64,000 nt of DNA, from NCBI GenBank assembly GCA_030765055.1, contig CM060947.1, forward strand, positions 98,712,112-98,776,111, in the 5' to 3' direction. Both the position numbers and the translations under genes were made by a program. The notes under the pieces are model-generated. The model was not told where the DNA came from, did no database searches, and saw only the letters and a program-made list of their open reading frames with translations. Source of the stretch: Mantis religiosa (taxonomy: Eukaryota; Arthropoda; Insecta; Mantodea; Mantidae). This document shows positions 23,585-36,600 of the stretch, piece by piece (position 1 is the first letter of the stretch; every line of letters starts with the position of its first letter).

Positions 23585-23692
23585 CACATAAACACTCATG
23601 TCCAAGTCGGGATTCGAACCCGCGACCGTGTACGCGGCGGAAAGCTTGAGACATACGCTCTAGCGAGCGCGGCTACCTTGGGCATCAGTGTT
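23585..23692 (-). mobile_element. tRNA-like SINE head, reverse
   Basis: The minus strand reads CAAGGTAGCCGCGCTCGCTA, then GGTTCGAATCC, a perfect B box. Acceptor-stem pairing is not convincing, so a SINE head is preferred to a tRNA gene. Confidence 0.5.
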
Positions 23693-24079
23693 TACTGTGT
23701 AGCTATATGTGTAAAACACAACAGAAAAGCGCGGAAGCGTGAAGCAGAGTAAACAAGGAAAACGAATTAAACCTGCTAAACGAAATCGCACTCCGAAGGG
23801 AAGAAATTCCACCACTAGCGAGCCCTCCGTAAATTGTAATTTAAATATAATTTAATTATAATAATGGGTAGTTTGCAACTGCAAGCTTTATATACATTTT
23901 TACTGTTTCATTTGTACACCTACCTTTTAAATTCTTTAATTATATCGGTACTTTGACTTGAGAAACAAATATGTAGTGGTAATATTGCTTGCTGCATTGT
24001 ACATCTTTTTATTCCCTTCTATGCACCTAGAAAAACTTATGTTCCACCCACAGAGGTCGATACCGATTTTTCGCCGGAA

Positions 24080-24545
24080 ATGCGTGAGACTCCCTGAATG
24101 AAAAAAAGTTTGTGTGTATGTGTGAATACAACAATGAAAAGTTAAACTGTTGCTGAAGTTAACATCTTCAAGAAAGTTCTTCCAAACCAAACTATACTTT
24201 ACATGGTAAAATTCTCGAAAAGTTTAATTTTCTCAAAAATGACTCAAACGTTTTGATTAAAATATTACATGTTTAAGATATTTTATGGACAAATAAAAGG
24301 TGATAAAATGTTCTGCTTTTAGTATAACAATTTCCGAGATATTTGTTATTGGTTTGAATTTCAAATACGTACTTAAAGTTTTTCAACTGCTCTTAACTTT
24401 TTGTTTAAATAAATCGTTTGACTGTGCAATTTAAGTGGAAATTCAAAGCCATCACATAGCGAAAACGTTTTAAAAGAGTTGTCTGTCGCTTAAATTATTG
24501 TATTCCCTCATTCCTCTTGTACCTACAGAGAAATATGTAATTAGG
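24080..24545 (+). repeat. AT-rich dispersed repeat G
   Basis: Shared blocks with 28870-29560 and 34460-35600 include TTTGATTAAAAT, a TATTTT.TGGACAAAT block, and the end TTCAAAGCCATCACATAG. No coding capacity or inverted ends recognised. Confidence 0.55.
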
Positions 24546-25012
24546 CAATTTTGCATCCGTTTATCTTGAAACTGGATAAAATGAGAGTAAAATGAGTTTT
24601 TGCAAGAGTAGAAGTTTTAAGTGCAAGTCAGCAGTAGTTTTTACATTAAACACACTCAGATTCTTTAATGCATGTTGTTAATTTCAATCGTGGTTATACG
24701 GATTAGGAAATGTGCGAAGAGCTTTAGCCATTCGCAGGGAGTAACAATTTGGCAAGTTTATTTGTAATCGTGAAAACAATCACGACCACTAATTAGTGTG
24801 TTCCAAGGAATATAGAGGAATTTGACGCTAAGGACTTCGCGATTAGAGCAAAGTTAAATAAACAATTTAAAATGAAGCACACTTCAAACAGAAAAAATCG
24901 TAATGAAATCCTTTTAATTACTTACTATTTGTGGTAATTATAATATTAATGTATTAAGCAACAACAATTTAAATGGCCTACCTGTAGATATGACATTTGG
25001 TTAGGTAGTCTT

Positions 25013-25225
25013 AAACGCCTAGGTGGCAGCATATCTGTCTCATGTTCAACCGAGTTCGAATTTTGGTCAAGGTGAGTTATCTAGTAAGGTGTTTTTCGGG
25101 GTTTTCTCTTATCCTGAAAGTTGAATATCCGGTAACTCTACGGTCTCTGGATTCAATTGAGCGTCATTTCACCCTTTTCATTCATCGTCCGACATGATTT
25201 ATGTTAGAGGACGTTAATTTAAAAA
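25013..25225 (+). mobile_element. SINE family A, diverged
   Basis: The head is CGCCTAGGTGGCAGCATA with B box GAGTTCGAATTTTGG. The tail ATTCATCGTCCGACATGATT then AGAGGACGTTAA is recognisable. The hairpin region is partly decayed. Confidence 0.78.
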
Positions 25226-28000
25226 AAGGAATGGGAGCAGTACTCCGAAGGTATTAACAGAATAGTCCCTCCCCCCTTATTAGTAGTAGCTATACACATA
25301 CGCAATAAGCGGAATCAGTTTATGACACATAAATTTTACTTTGTGTGTTTTGACTTCTAATCTCCCAGGGAAAATTTAGTTCCAATGCGCCACATAACAT
25401 GCTATATTGCACTGACAAAAGGAGAAAGCTAAAGAATAGAAAAGGAGAGGGGAAGAGTGGGAAAGATAGAGGGAAGTAGATTGGAAAGGGAGATGGAGAT
25501 GAATGATGTATATTTAAAATCGTTCAATACTAGGTTATCAGCACCGTGGAGATGGGATGAAACGAGAGATGGAGAGAGAATAAGAAAATGAAAATAAAAA
25601 GGGGGAGAAAATAAAAAATGGACAGGCAGAGGGGGAGAGAATAAGAGAATCATAGGGAAGAGATGTAGAGAATACAGGAATGGAAAGAGGAAGAAGGAGA
25701 GAATAAGAGAATGGAAAGAGAAGACAATAAAATTTATGGCTTGCAAACAAAGAAAAGTAACATAACAGTATTTACAATAAAGCGCCAAGCTACATACATT
25801 TTACGGATTTAGGGAATAAAGAGAATTTATTCAACACGTGGTACATGTTTCTCTTCTATTCTACGTCACTTTGAATATTGCGACAAGATATTAGGAGATA
25901 CCTTGTATCTGGTGTGTTGGAACGGTTAGCATTCTCGGCCTCATACCTGTACCGTATCCTCTTGCTTCGTCGAAGATTGAGCAAAGTGCCGAATCCTCTT
26001 CGTAGTACAATCCTATCCTATCCTTCTTACTTCGTCAAATGTCCACAGACGGGCTTTCACACATATCCACAGAGAACGTAATACCGGGCAACTATGTATA
26101 TCTCTACTTCTACATGCCGGGCAGGTGGCAGGGCATACCATATTACTATTTTCATTTGTATATTGTTTTACATTTAAATAGAACTTTGGGTCGTGGTATT
26201 AAATTTGTTCAATGCTTAGCTTCACAACTGTGGGGAAACGACGGAAAAAGAAATGGTGTATTCAATAGGAGGGGAACACTCATTCAGAAAAAAATATTTC
26301 TTATTTTTGTCAATAATGTTCCATTGAGGAGTTTCAAAATCTACATCCGAATTTCTAAGCATATTTGTATTTTTTTAAAAAAGGGGATGGGAACTTCGCA
26401 GAACTACGCACAGAACATCAACTTCAGAAAAATCTGATCTATTACATGCAGATGATTTCTTCTAACCACTATCGTTCATATTTATATACCTTCTGCAAAT
26501 GATGCCTACAAAAGCGTACTTTTCTACCTTCTTCAAATTAATCAAGATAAACGTTTGCATAAACATTTCCATTACTCATTTCCTTAAAAGTAATATCAGA
26601 GGGATACTAAAAGCAATTCAAATGTTTAAAATAGGATTTTTATAATATACTGCCCTTAAAATGCCATGCTCTTTACACAGTTTCGTCAAATACAACTAAG
26701 TGGTTATACTCTTTACGAAAACATTGCTTGTCACAGGTTGCAGACCATCCCCATTCCCCGTACAGCTGTTGGGTTTGCAGACAACACTCACCAGAAAGTT
26801 TGACTCATGGTGCATATATTAGGTACTATACCAATTTACTTCCGAATTAAATGGTCTCCATGGGTTATTCTCAGAAAATTCAAATACGTTTTATTGTTAT
26901 GTATGTAAATACCTTAAATATACTTACAGTATTCTATTAAAACGTTCCAGCTTCTTTGATAAAATAAAAAAGTTATAAAAAGCGTTTCATTTTGAGTAAT
27001 GTGTAAAATGTTATTTTCGAAGTATTTCACGAAATGCAATAATCAGACTGTTTCCTTGACAAGTGGTAGAGGAAGTAATAAATCTACTCGTCACAAATGG
27101 AAAACAAAAGGAAGATGTCCAGATATACCTCCTTACAAAGGTGTTCAGTTCCGTAATGGAGTTAGAACTGAAGAAAAGTTGATAAGCTTTAGAATAAATT
27201 ACTTGAGCAAATAATATAATGTTTTTGTAATTTATAAAATTCCAACTGCAGTAAAACCAAAAATAAGATTTACAAAATCGTCCTAAAAGCAACATTGTGA
27301 AAAGGTTTACTCAACAAGAAAAAAATACACATATCTAATGCTCTGGAGATAGTTGATACTTCTGTGCAGCTTTGCGACACATTCATGTACAAAGCAAATA
27401 ATGAATTAAATTATTTTTGAGTTTTCAGCAGATTACCTTAAAAAAAGCAACTTCCTGCTCAGCGCAGATATGTCTCTTTAATTCTGAATAAACACAAAGA
27501 ATGTTTAGAAAGAAAGCAATGTTTGTGTGTACAAATGTAAACACATATACACTACAATGAATACCAAATCGGTTAGTTATTGTACAAAAATAGGAAAACG
27601 AGGATTTTCAAAACATTCCCTCTATCCAAAAATCTCTTTATGAAAAATTGTTAATATTTCCCATTTCTTGAAAACGGATATACGACTACATTAAAGTATC
27701 ATGTGCTTTGTAGAACAAAATGTGAGATCTTAAATAAGTTGGTATAAATAATAATAGTAACCCCTCTTTTCTAATTAAATCCGGAATAAGGGAAAATCGC
27801 AATAGATAATACAGACTTCTTGCAGAACGAAACAAATGCTGATTTCTTTAAAATGTGTATCTACAATGTGTCAAATAACATTTTTAACACGAAACATTCC
27901 CTGTTACATTAATGTTATTTCATTGCTTTTCATTTCTGTATTGTGTGTAGAAAATCAGGAAAGTATTGTACTCCATCCAAAAACAAAACAAAAAAATACG
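25226..28000. other. AT-rich and purine-rich stretch, no gene recognised
   Basis: A GA-rich tract (about 25430-25740) repeats GGGAGAGAATAAGAGAATGG-like units with drift and gives spurious Phe/Ser/Leu-rich frames on the minus strand. Nothing else was recognised. Confidence 0.45.
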
Positions 28001-28009
28001 TTTTATAAA

Positions 28010-28240
28010 ACTTGTGTGTATGTGTGCGCGCATGCGTGTGAACAACATTACTCGAAAGGAAAGGTAAGTAAAATACCAAACTGGCATTAAAACTTCCATT
28101 CCAAGGAAAATGTCCGTGGATGTTACATGCACATCTTCAAGAACATCTGTCTATCCAAAATGACAAACGAAACAATTTTAGAAATGCTTAGTTTTCTCAA
28201 AACTGGCTCTAACAAATTTCTTTATATGCCACATGTATAA
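28010..28240 (+). repeat. AT-rich repeat G, partial
   Basis: GTGTGTATGTGTG followed by a GAACAACATTACTCGAAAGG then AAACTGGCATTA order parallels 24110-24240 and 28870-28960. A weak match. Confidence 0.35.
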
Positions 28241-28535
28241 GAGATCTAATGTACAATGTGGTAGTTTTAAGGCTAGGCAATGGTGTATGCGTGATCCGCG
28301 TTCTACACTGCCGCACAGTGGCCCTAGCATAAAACGACCGTACTGTATTTCTTGAATTTCTTTGTGAATAGCCGCCGAGATCCCTTTCATTATGAATGAC
28401 TTTCGCAAAATTGGTAAACCGCAGGAGGTGGACAAAGTTTTTCTACAATGAAGATGCAGATTTCCTAAAACCTAAAATTTCTGTCAAATAAGTAATTTTT
28501 ATGCAATATTTTATCTAGATAATTTTTGAGTTTAC

Positions 28536-28615
<80 letters not shown>
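28536..28615. repeat. (ATT)n microsatellite
   Basis: Uninterrupted ATT repeats over about 80 bases. Confidence 0.98.
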
Positions 28616-28869
28616 GTATAGTGTTTCAAAACCAGTGTGATGAAGCTGCTGTAATAGAATTACTCATAGGAGTAATATCTAATAAACGTGATAATATACA
28701 GTAAAGACTAAACTATTAATTAGTTGTAGCTATTTAAAAAAAATCTGTACTACCTACTTACAGTATGTCTAGGTAGTATTAATTATATTCTACCCAAAAA
28801 TTCATATAAAGATTTCAGGGAAAATACTTTTGTAAAATTCCCTGAAAAAAAAGACTAAATAAATAAACA

Positions 28870-29560
28870 AGCGTGTGTGAGCGTACGTGTACGCGTGTTG
28901 TATTCTTTCTGTAAACAACATCACTTAAAAAGAAGTCAATTAAAAAACCAAAGTGGTATTTTAGTTAAGCACTTTGCAAAGACACGACCCAAGATTTCCT
29001 AGGCGCTAATGACCTTTCAGGTTTTGCACCCTAAAACTGCACTTCATTGATTCACAAAGATTTTCAAGAAAATCTATCCCCAAACTACCTTTATAGGGAG
29101 ATTTTTTTTTCGAGAAATTTAATTTTCTGAAAAATGGGATTACCAACTTTGATTAAAATTCCGTATGCGTAAGTAATTTTTATGACAAATGAAGTGTACC
29201 GACATCTTAAATTTTATGGGAACGTTCAAAGAATTCCTCTTCATTCAGGATTTCTGTATAACTGTGTATAATAAAAAAAAAACTTGTCTACTATACAAAA
29301 TGGTAGATCTACTTACAAATTAAAGATATATCTAGGTATTTATGTGTTTATTGGAGGTAACCATTTGCAAAATATTCCTCATTATTGGTTAAAATTTTCT
29401 AATACTTATAACTATTCACAAATAGGAAATTTTATCTTGGACATGAAAAGAGAACAGTTTTCAAAGCCATTACATAGCAACCAGCTCTTAAAAATTTGAG
29501 CATTGTTTAACCTTGTGTATTCTCCTATTACCATCGTCCATGTTTACAAATATGTGTCTA
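28870..29560 (+). repeat. AT-rich dispersed repeat G
   Basis: Ordered blocks shared with 24080-24545: AATTTAATTTTCTGAAAAATG, TTTGATTAAAATTC, TTTTTATGACAAATGAA and TTCAAAGCCATTACATAGC. It is strongly diverged, so an old family. Confidence 0.5.
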
Positions 29561-30439
29561 TCGTAGATAGCAGAACAATTATTTTAAAATTGGTTTGTTG
29601 AAGAATGTAGAAAAGTCATGTGAATGTAACACATTCGATGTTCCCCACCCCCTTGTGCAAAATGTTATGCAATTGTAGCACTAAGTTGTCGGCTTATTTT
29701 TACTCCGTTGGCTGTTATTGAAAGACAGGAAAACAAAACAAAGGAATTAAAACCCCTTATGCTTAATAGTCACGTGACTATCTCAAATCAATGTTTAATG
29801 TTAAAGCTTTACAGTGAATTATTCAAACAAACGTGTCTTATTGAATCAATTTATTCAACTTCTACAGTAAAACCTGCCTAAAATGGGCTCCTTATATGCC
29901 GAACACTTGGAAAAACGGAAAATCAATTTCGGAATATAGCTATTTCCCATGTAAAATTATACTCTAAGCCGGAAAACCGCCTAACGCGGAAAAGAAATCG
30001 TTTTTGGGAACCGTTTGTGTAAATAACCTGATTAAAACGGACTATTTCATGTGTAATGGATTACAACGTATGCATTTTAAAAAGTGTAATAATTTTGAGG
30101 GTTACTATGCTTGTACCGAAGTTCTCTGGACCATAATCTGTAAACCTTCGAGGAAAAGGGAAAACAAACCATTAGCTCTCTCAACTCAGCTCCAGCACAC
30201 ATGGTAAGGGTACAGCAGATTTGCAGTGTGTTCATTCTCAGTGTCGTTGTTACAGGTGATCAAGTACGAGCGGAAGAAAACTGTGAACTTTGATGACTTT
30301 TAAAGACATAGTTTATATTACAAAAATTATTTCAAATGAGTTCTACCACTGGAGAAAAAAAATAAGATTATTACACGAAAATAACAAAGGTCCGGTTAAA
30401 GAATGAATGTGCTGTTTACAGTAGGGTAAGCTCAGATTT

Positions 30440-30810
30440 ATAAGATTTTGAGGAAAATAAAAATGAAAGACGAATGGTTAAAGAGAACAGCAGGATATGT
30501 GAAACGCATCACAAAATCTACAGAATACGACGAGCCTAATTGCTCTTTTTCGAGCGGTTCGTTAGTGCGCGCACTAAAGGAATTCCCATTTCTGGACCAT
30601 TGCTTCAGACCCAGGCTTTAGAGACAAGAAAATTAGACAAAGACAATTTCGGAGCTTCCAATGGATGACTAGAGAGTTTCAAATATCGCCATAACACTGT
30701 TTTGAATGTTCGTGTGGTGAAGTAAATAATGATATGCAGACAGTAGCAGTTTGGAAATTGAAAACTGAGAAAATAGGCGATAAGCTGCAATTATTGCATG
30801 AAAGTTGAAA
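30440..30810 (+). pseudogene. Tigger-type transposase DNA-binding region
   Basis: Frames give DEWLKRTAGYVKRI, then KGIPISGPLLQTQALE, LDKDNFGASNG, a stop where the family has Trp, LESFKYRHN, and finally GEVNNDMQTVAVWK. This is the CENP-B/Tc5-type helix-turn-helix: the motif (P)(I/V)SGPL(L/I)Q..A followed by F.ASNGW(L)..F..RH is diagnostic of pogo/Tigger transposases. Reading frames shift at least twice and the DDE domain is missing. In life the protein would bind the inverted repeats. Confidence 0.82.
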
Positions 30811-30900
30811 ATACGGTACATAATATCATCAGCCTATTATTATTTACACTCCGTTCTATATTATTTCTTCACTGTAAACCTGTGTCACTATATAATATGC

Positions 30901-31130
30901 CCGCCTCGGTAGCGTAGATGGTAGCATGCCTGCCTCACGTTCAAGAGGTCCCGAGTTCCAATCTCGGTCGGGGTGAGTTACCTGGATAAGGTTTTTCCGG
31001 GGTTTTCCCTTATCCTAAAATACGAATGTCTGCTAACCCTAAGCTCCAGGATCCTGGACACATTTGAGCATCATTTCACCCATTTCATTCACTGTCCGAT
31101 ATGACTTAACGTTGGAGGACGTAAACTTAC
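30901..31130 (+). mobile_element. SINE family A, reference-like copy
   Basis: The best-preserved forward copy. The A-box region is GTAGCGTAGATGG and the B box AGTTCCAATCTC. Hairpin arms are GGATAAGG (30984-30991) and CCTTATCC (31008-31015). The tail has ATTCACTGTCCGATATGACT then AACGTTGGAGGACGTAAA. It is inserted in the pogo/Tigger element. No target duplication was recognised. Confidence 0.9.
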
Positions 31131-31610
31131 ACACACAAAAGAAATCGTAATTTATTTATATTCAAACATAATGGAAGACGGAGACCTGTATAAATGGAAA
31201 ATAAATGCCAGAAATATAGCGTTCCGTTTTACAGAGGTTTTACTGCATCTGCACAGTAGTAGGTATAATCATGTGGGGCTGAGACAGTCGTATATACATT
31301 TAAAAGGCTGGTCGATGATTATATGGAAAGCATAACACTAAATACTTCTTATAAGAACTCCAGTACTATTTAAACGTAAAATATTTTGAAACATCAATAA
31401 ATATTTCGAGAAGGGTGTATGTTAGAGATACAAACTATACGTCTGCCTACTTTGTTGCCCTATAAATGCTTCCAGTAATAATATCTTATTTATAATAAAC
31501 TCAATTAAAACTAAGATTACCTCAGAGTAGTTGATGAGAATTTAAAGAATTATATTCATCAATCAGTTGCTGTCTCATACTAGCTATTTTTATAAAAATG
31601 TTCAAATATA

Positions 31611-31617
<7 letters not shown>

Positions 31618-31687
<70 letters not shown>
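31618..31687. repeat. (GA)n microsatellite
   Basis: Uninterrupted GA repeats over about 70 bases, preceded by a short GT run. Confidence 0.98.
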
Positions 31688-31690
<3 letters not shown>

Positions 31691-31810
31691 TAAATACAAA
31701 CGTTTGGATTACGAAAATTTCTTAAAAAGTTTCACCTAGCATTTCAAAGATATCTGATGTCAGCATTAATTTTGGGATTCGTTAGACTTAATCTTTCTAG
31801 CTGTGCTTTC

Positions 31811-33603
31811 AGGTGCGGGACCGAAGCCTCCTGTGATCAGAAAAATAGCCCCAAAGCCTCCTGGTTCCAGTCCCTAATTACATTGGCCCAAAGCCTCCTG
31901 GTCGAAACAGGTAGGTAACAGTTCCAGTTTGGTGTTTATAATATTTGATGAAGCATTACATACCTCTGTTTGAAGATTTTACATTTTTTACGTTTATGAT
32001 TAATAACAAAGAAACAGTTCTAATCCCAAAAGAAAACGAAACCCTAATTCTTAAACTTGAATTAGTGGTTGTAGTTCGTTTAGCGCTACCCAGGGTGCAC
32101 CAAGGGTAGGCGAACTTGCTCGCTCACCAAAATATTCCACATTTATCAGCTTCTTCAGTATCTATTTTCTATAATTTACTCACAATGGATCTGCATTTAG
32201 ATGCTTCGTTATTTTGACACTCTAAACCTATATCATACAGTAATATGTATTTTCTTCATTAAAATAACCGGTATTTTTCCTTTTAGATTATATTTCCATG
32301 TATTTAAATAGTTGGTTCTATAAGAGGTCGACTTCAGTATTCCATTCTTGAAATTTTTCCAGCTTTGAAATTTTCTACTTGTTGCATCATGAGTTCAAGA
32401 GTGGATAAGACCTTCCCTTTCTTATTTGTTGAGGAATTAATTGCAGTTTTAGTATTCAGCTAAATTTGCTTCAGTACTTCAAAAAATCTGTTCTCGCAAG
32501 CGTTGGTAGTTCTGTCTATTGCAACTTCGGACTGCCCTTAGGAGGAAAGAGTGCATTTTCGTCAATGTAAATTTCCACTAAATAGTCACAAAACATCTGT
32601 AGTTTGTCCGAGATAGGCATCACTGCCATGAAGTCTTCAGCGAAACAGTCACCAACCATATCAGGATCCAGCAATGGCAAACCAAATATGTAGTTCAGAA
32701 ATTTTCCCCTTTCATTTCTGGAATAGTAGTCATGTGCAAGTCCCAAGTTGTGTATCTTACGCAAGCAACTTTCTGTTAGATGAAATTTACATCCTTGGAT
32801 TTTAACATCAGTCTACACTTCTATTCCAGCATTCATGATGCTTTCTTCAAAGTCAGAAAATAGTGTTGATGAAGAGAATTTCAGACCTGCATTTATTAAC
32901 AACTGTTGAAAATACTTGCTCATATGATGAAGTTTTCTTATCCTTCAACATAAAATATATTATTGTCCACTAACGAGCCCATGGATTGTAAATATCTGGG
33001 AAGAAAAGTACGTGTGGAATACTTGAAAGTTCCATCAACATATATTGTGTAACACTGAGTACTTTGAGGTTTCCGGATTCACAAAATATTACAAGAAATT
33101 AATATTATAGAATTTTCCACCTAAGTATATGGACTTAAGGTAAACTGTGGACAACTCCAGTGGTTAATTCTTCCATGTTTTCTCTCTTCAGTTGCTGGTA
33201 TATTAGTTTTGATGGTCTTTCACATACCTATACCTTCCGTAGCTTTTCTCTTCAGATCACAAAAGTACTTTCTGTCTCTGAATTTTGTCATTAGGTGGTG
33301 CCGCGTGATTATGGTCCTCTTGAATATCCAGGACATTGGTTTCTTCAATAGAACAGGTTTTAATAGAACTTTTGCAACTTTTAACAATGCACGTCCATCG
33401 CGCTACCCCACCTTTAAAACACTTTTGGAATCCGAAAGTGTAACCGTTCCTAAGCAGAATTTTCCTTCCTGTCCTACTCACCGTAATTTCGGTCTCGTCG
33501 GAAAACATGTTAACTGCTGGCTAATTAAACGTGTTTCGCGGGAGGCTTGGGGGTTGTTACCTACTAACCTTACCTGGGTACGGGAGTCTTCGGTCCTGTA
33601 TCC
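31811..33603 (-). mobile_element. Complete but degraded Mutator-like element (MULE)
   Basis: An 8-bp duplication GTGCTTTC (31803-31810 and 33604-33611) bounds it. The left end AGGTGCGGGACCGAAGCCTC and the inward right end GGATACAGGACCGAAGACTC match at 14 of 20 positions; most mismatches are transitions. The AAGCCTCC motif recurs three times at the left end (31823-31901) and similar GGAGGCTT/GGAGTCTT words occur twice at the right. Inside, on the minus strand, is a FLYWCH-finger and MULE transposase fossil. The 1793-bp length and 8-bp target duplication fit MULEs. Confidence 0.85.
32340..33508 (-). pseudogene. MULE transposase with FLYWCH zinc finger, broken
   Basis: From the start (33508): a FLYWCH-type finger reads ITVSRTGRKILLRNGYTFGF, then W.C...C (WTCIVKSC) and the closing HNH. 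Next comes RPSKLIYQQLKREN in another frame. The DDE core follows: YVDGTFKYSTRTF (first Asp) near 33040, then a SDFEESIMNAG (second Asp) and CKFHLTES.LRKI region near 32780-32860. The C-terminal part is NYIFGLPLLDPDMVGDCFAE then FCDYLVEIYIDENALFPP, and TTNACENRFFEVL near 32500, the usual end of such proteins. Several frameshifts and stops, and a shortened linker, make it dead. Confidence 0.88.
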
Positions 33604-33611
33604 GTGCTTTC

Positions 33612-36600
33612 CCATCGACAGGATGACAGTAGATGAGCTCACACCTGTTTCCAAACCGGCTTTCTCTTTTCATTTAGTGGATCTCAAATTTACATTTTTT
33701 TATGAATTTTCGATATCCATTTTTTTAGATAAATATTAGACTATTTCTTCTTCATGGGTAAGAAGTAGATACGTGATTAGATTTTACACAAATAATTTTT
33801 ATAGAATAGCTATGAAATATATTTCAAAGTCAGATGACTTTTCACATTTTAAAAGCAGAAACTCAGCTTAAAGGTATCTGGCGTTAAGAATTACAAGTTT
33901 TACTATGCGCTTATTGCTTATCAGTTTAACTAGAAATCTCAACCTTGAGGGAATAGGATTTTATAGAATGTTTGTGAGTGTCTATGAGTATTTCCGGTTT
34001 GAGCTGGATAACTAAGTACGAACAGCCTGGTTTGGCGTTTAAGTCAGTCTTAGGGGGGGGGGGGCGCATGTTTTAAGAAGGCTTACCCACCCCAGCTGCC
34101 AATCTACCACGAAAAATTAGTCCTCACTCCCATAAATAAAACATGTTGCATTTTCTGTAAATGCATTGTTACGTCACCTTTTAAATTTTTTGTAATTCTT
34201 ACAAAGAGTAAAATGACAATAATAATGAATGCCTGACTGCTTTTCATGACGCAAAAGATTCCGAAATATTTATCATGTACTTTTACGTGTGAAATGTATT
34301 TGTAAAGTGCACCTACCTTTTGGTTTCAAGGTGTCAAACTTCCAATTAGAGAAATTAATGCATATCACCGCAATATTCGATACCAAAATGTTTTCGGAAA
34401 CAGACATTATAAGGTCCCTAAATCCAAAAACCACGTTTGGAATTTGTCTTCGCACCTCTTTCCCTACTATGAACTATTCTTACAAAAGCGCATTTCTTTG
34501 TTTTCTTGCTATCGAGACAAAGTCAACGTCATGTCGTTAGTGGCCTAAAGCGACTGTCAGATTTTTATACGAAGGGTCGCTATGTCATGACTTCGAAATA
34601 TTGTGTTCTTTGTATTGTATAGGTACTTATCACAAGAAACACGAATAGCCAACTTATCACTTTTACCATTCTCCAAAAGTATGCTGTTCCATACTTCCAT
34701 TACACATTTAGACGTTCCGTTGAAGGGCATAAGAAGAAGCGTTAGCAGATTTTTAAAGATGATATGTGATGTTTTTTTAAACTCCATGCCTCTAGCAAGA
34801 TCACAAGAAAAATGAGTACCGACTTACCGTTGGAATGAGCATATCTGACCACTTTACAAAAAGCTTAAAACAATGGTTAACGCCACAAAAAATGTTGTCA
34901 CATAAAATAGTGTGGTTTAACCAGATACACATTTATGTGTTGAGGTTTTTCCTGCCCTATCTCTTATAGTTTACCAATAGTGTAAAACTCATTCAGAATG
35001 AAGAACGTATGCACGGGCTATTAGCAGAAAATTAAAGGTTATACCGGCATTTTAATTGTCATTAAATGTGATTAAACACACATAATTTCTATAAAAATTG
35101 TCAGAGCTCGTATAAAGAAGAACGAAAAATTTCCTACGTAAAGGGTAGTTTGGAGCGGAGATATTTTCTAGAGTCATAGTGTACCATCCTTGAGACGCAA
35201 AGCACACATTCATCACCAAAACTTATTCTAAAAGGGTTTTATTTATTTGTGTACTCGTATTCTATAGATATGCGTATTTATTTAGAGAACCTTAAAAATA
35301 TATTTCCACTAAAATCTTTACAGAATTTTTGGATGGCATACAATTTTTCTATTTACTATAAACAATTGAAAAATTAAAGATAAGACCTCAGCATGAATAT
35401 TTTATTTAATATTTATGTCATACGCCTTCAAGGAAATGCTTCCTTTACAAGCGAAAGTTTGCTTAGAAATGCTTAACCTTTTATTATTGACTGAAAAATG
35501 TCAACAGTTATGATCAAAATATTAAATAAAACCTTTAGATATTTTCGTGACAAATTAAATGGATTTCTTGAATTTTCTATAACATCTTTATAGATTTTTT
35601 AGTTTATTATACATTTTATAATAACCATAAAACTATAGATATATTACTTGTATAAAGTTATGCCAGTAAACATTCTGGAATATGCAACTATATGGTATAT
35701 GTTTTCCAATATTTTAAATATTAGATAGTCGTTCATTATTTACATGTGTTGTGCAAAGAATATGGATGGCGTTTATCGATTTGCATTTTTAAACAGATAA
35801 CTGTTGCCTCAAGACGCCAGGTGGTTTTTGGGTCCCCACAACAAAATGTATATTAGAACCATTTATAGTAAATATTTGAGCATATGATTAATAGTAAATA
35901 AAAATTAATAAAATGTAATAAGAAAAAAAATAAAGGAATAAAATGGATGTGTTATGTTTATTCCTATGATTCTTAATGTTATATTGTAGCACATTTTACA
36001 TTTAATGAAAAAAACTTAAAAGTTTCCAACTATATATCTATTACCCTAAGTTCTACAATTAATTTTTTCCCTGATTATCCAAACAAGAGGGATAAGGCTT
36101 TTCTTCCTTTTATTCATTCTATCTTTCTTGAATACCTTTGCTTGCCAATTAATTAATTATTTAATTAATTAATTATTGTATAATGTCATACTCTTGTGTT
36201 TTGGCCCCTATTTATAAATAGTTAAGTACCTATGAGAATCTTAGGAAACCAAAAGAACTAAATTATTTTAAGGCTAAAAATGGATTATATATTTATCCTC
36301 TCGTGAATTCACTTAAAACTATAAATTAGCAATAAATGTGTATTTATTTTTGGGTACATTTATATGGGTAAGAATTTTAGGCTGTTGAAGAAGTTGCCTT
36401 TAAAGAACTTTTTTTTAATAAATCGATCAAACAGCAACAGTATATAAAGGTTGCTGACTCCGTATAGATATGTCGGCACATTCATTCTACCTAAAAATTA
36501 TTGGCACAGAGGTAAGATAGCTATTAACCTTACCACTACCTAAGTCAGCAAAGGGAGGAACCTATTTTAAGGAAATCTTTGGAGTTTGCTTCAGGTCACT

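Larger units (their letters stand above)
29865..31245 (+). mobile_element. pogo/Tigger-like element, internally deleted
   Basis: The left end CAGTAAAACCTGCCTAAAAT and the inward right end CAGTAAAACCTCTGTAAAAC form inverted repeats extending some 40 bases with mismatches. The left flank is TA; the right flank is CA, one transition from TA. The interior holds the N-terminal third of a Tigger-type transposase and a SINE family A copy. The catalytic domain is gone. Confidence 0.82.

Noticed and set aside
25429..25788. Minus-strand Phe/Ser/Leu-rich frames resembling membrane proteins
   Set aside because: Explained by the purine-rich tract on the plus strand; no conserved motif or start context.
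28178..28435. Minus-strand frame of 85 codons
   Set aside because: Composition looks somewhat protein-like, but there is no recognised motif, splice context or second copy; not enough to call a gene.
32490..32770. Separate host gene on the minus strand
   Set aside because: It reads as the C-terminal part of the MULE transposase and lies inside that element's inverted repeats.
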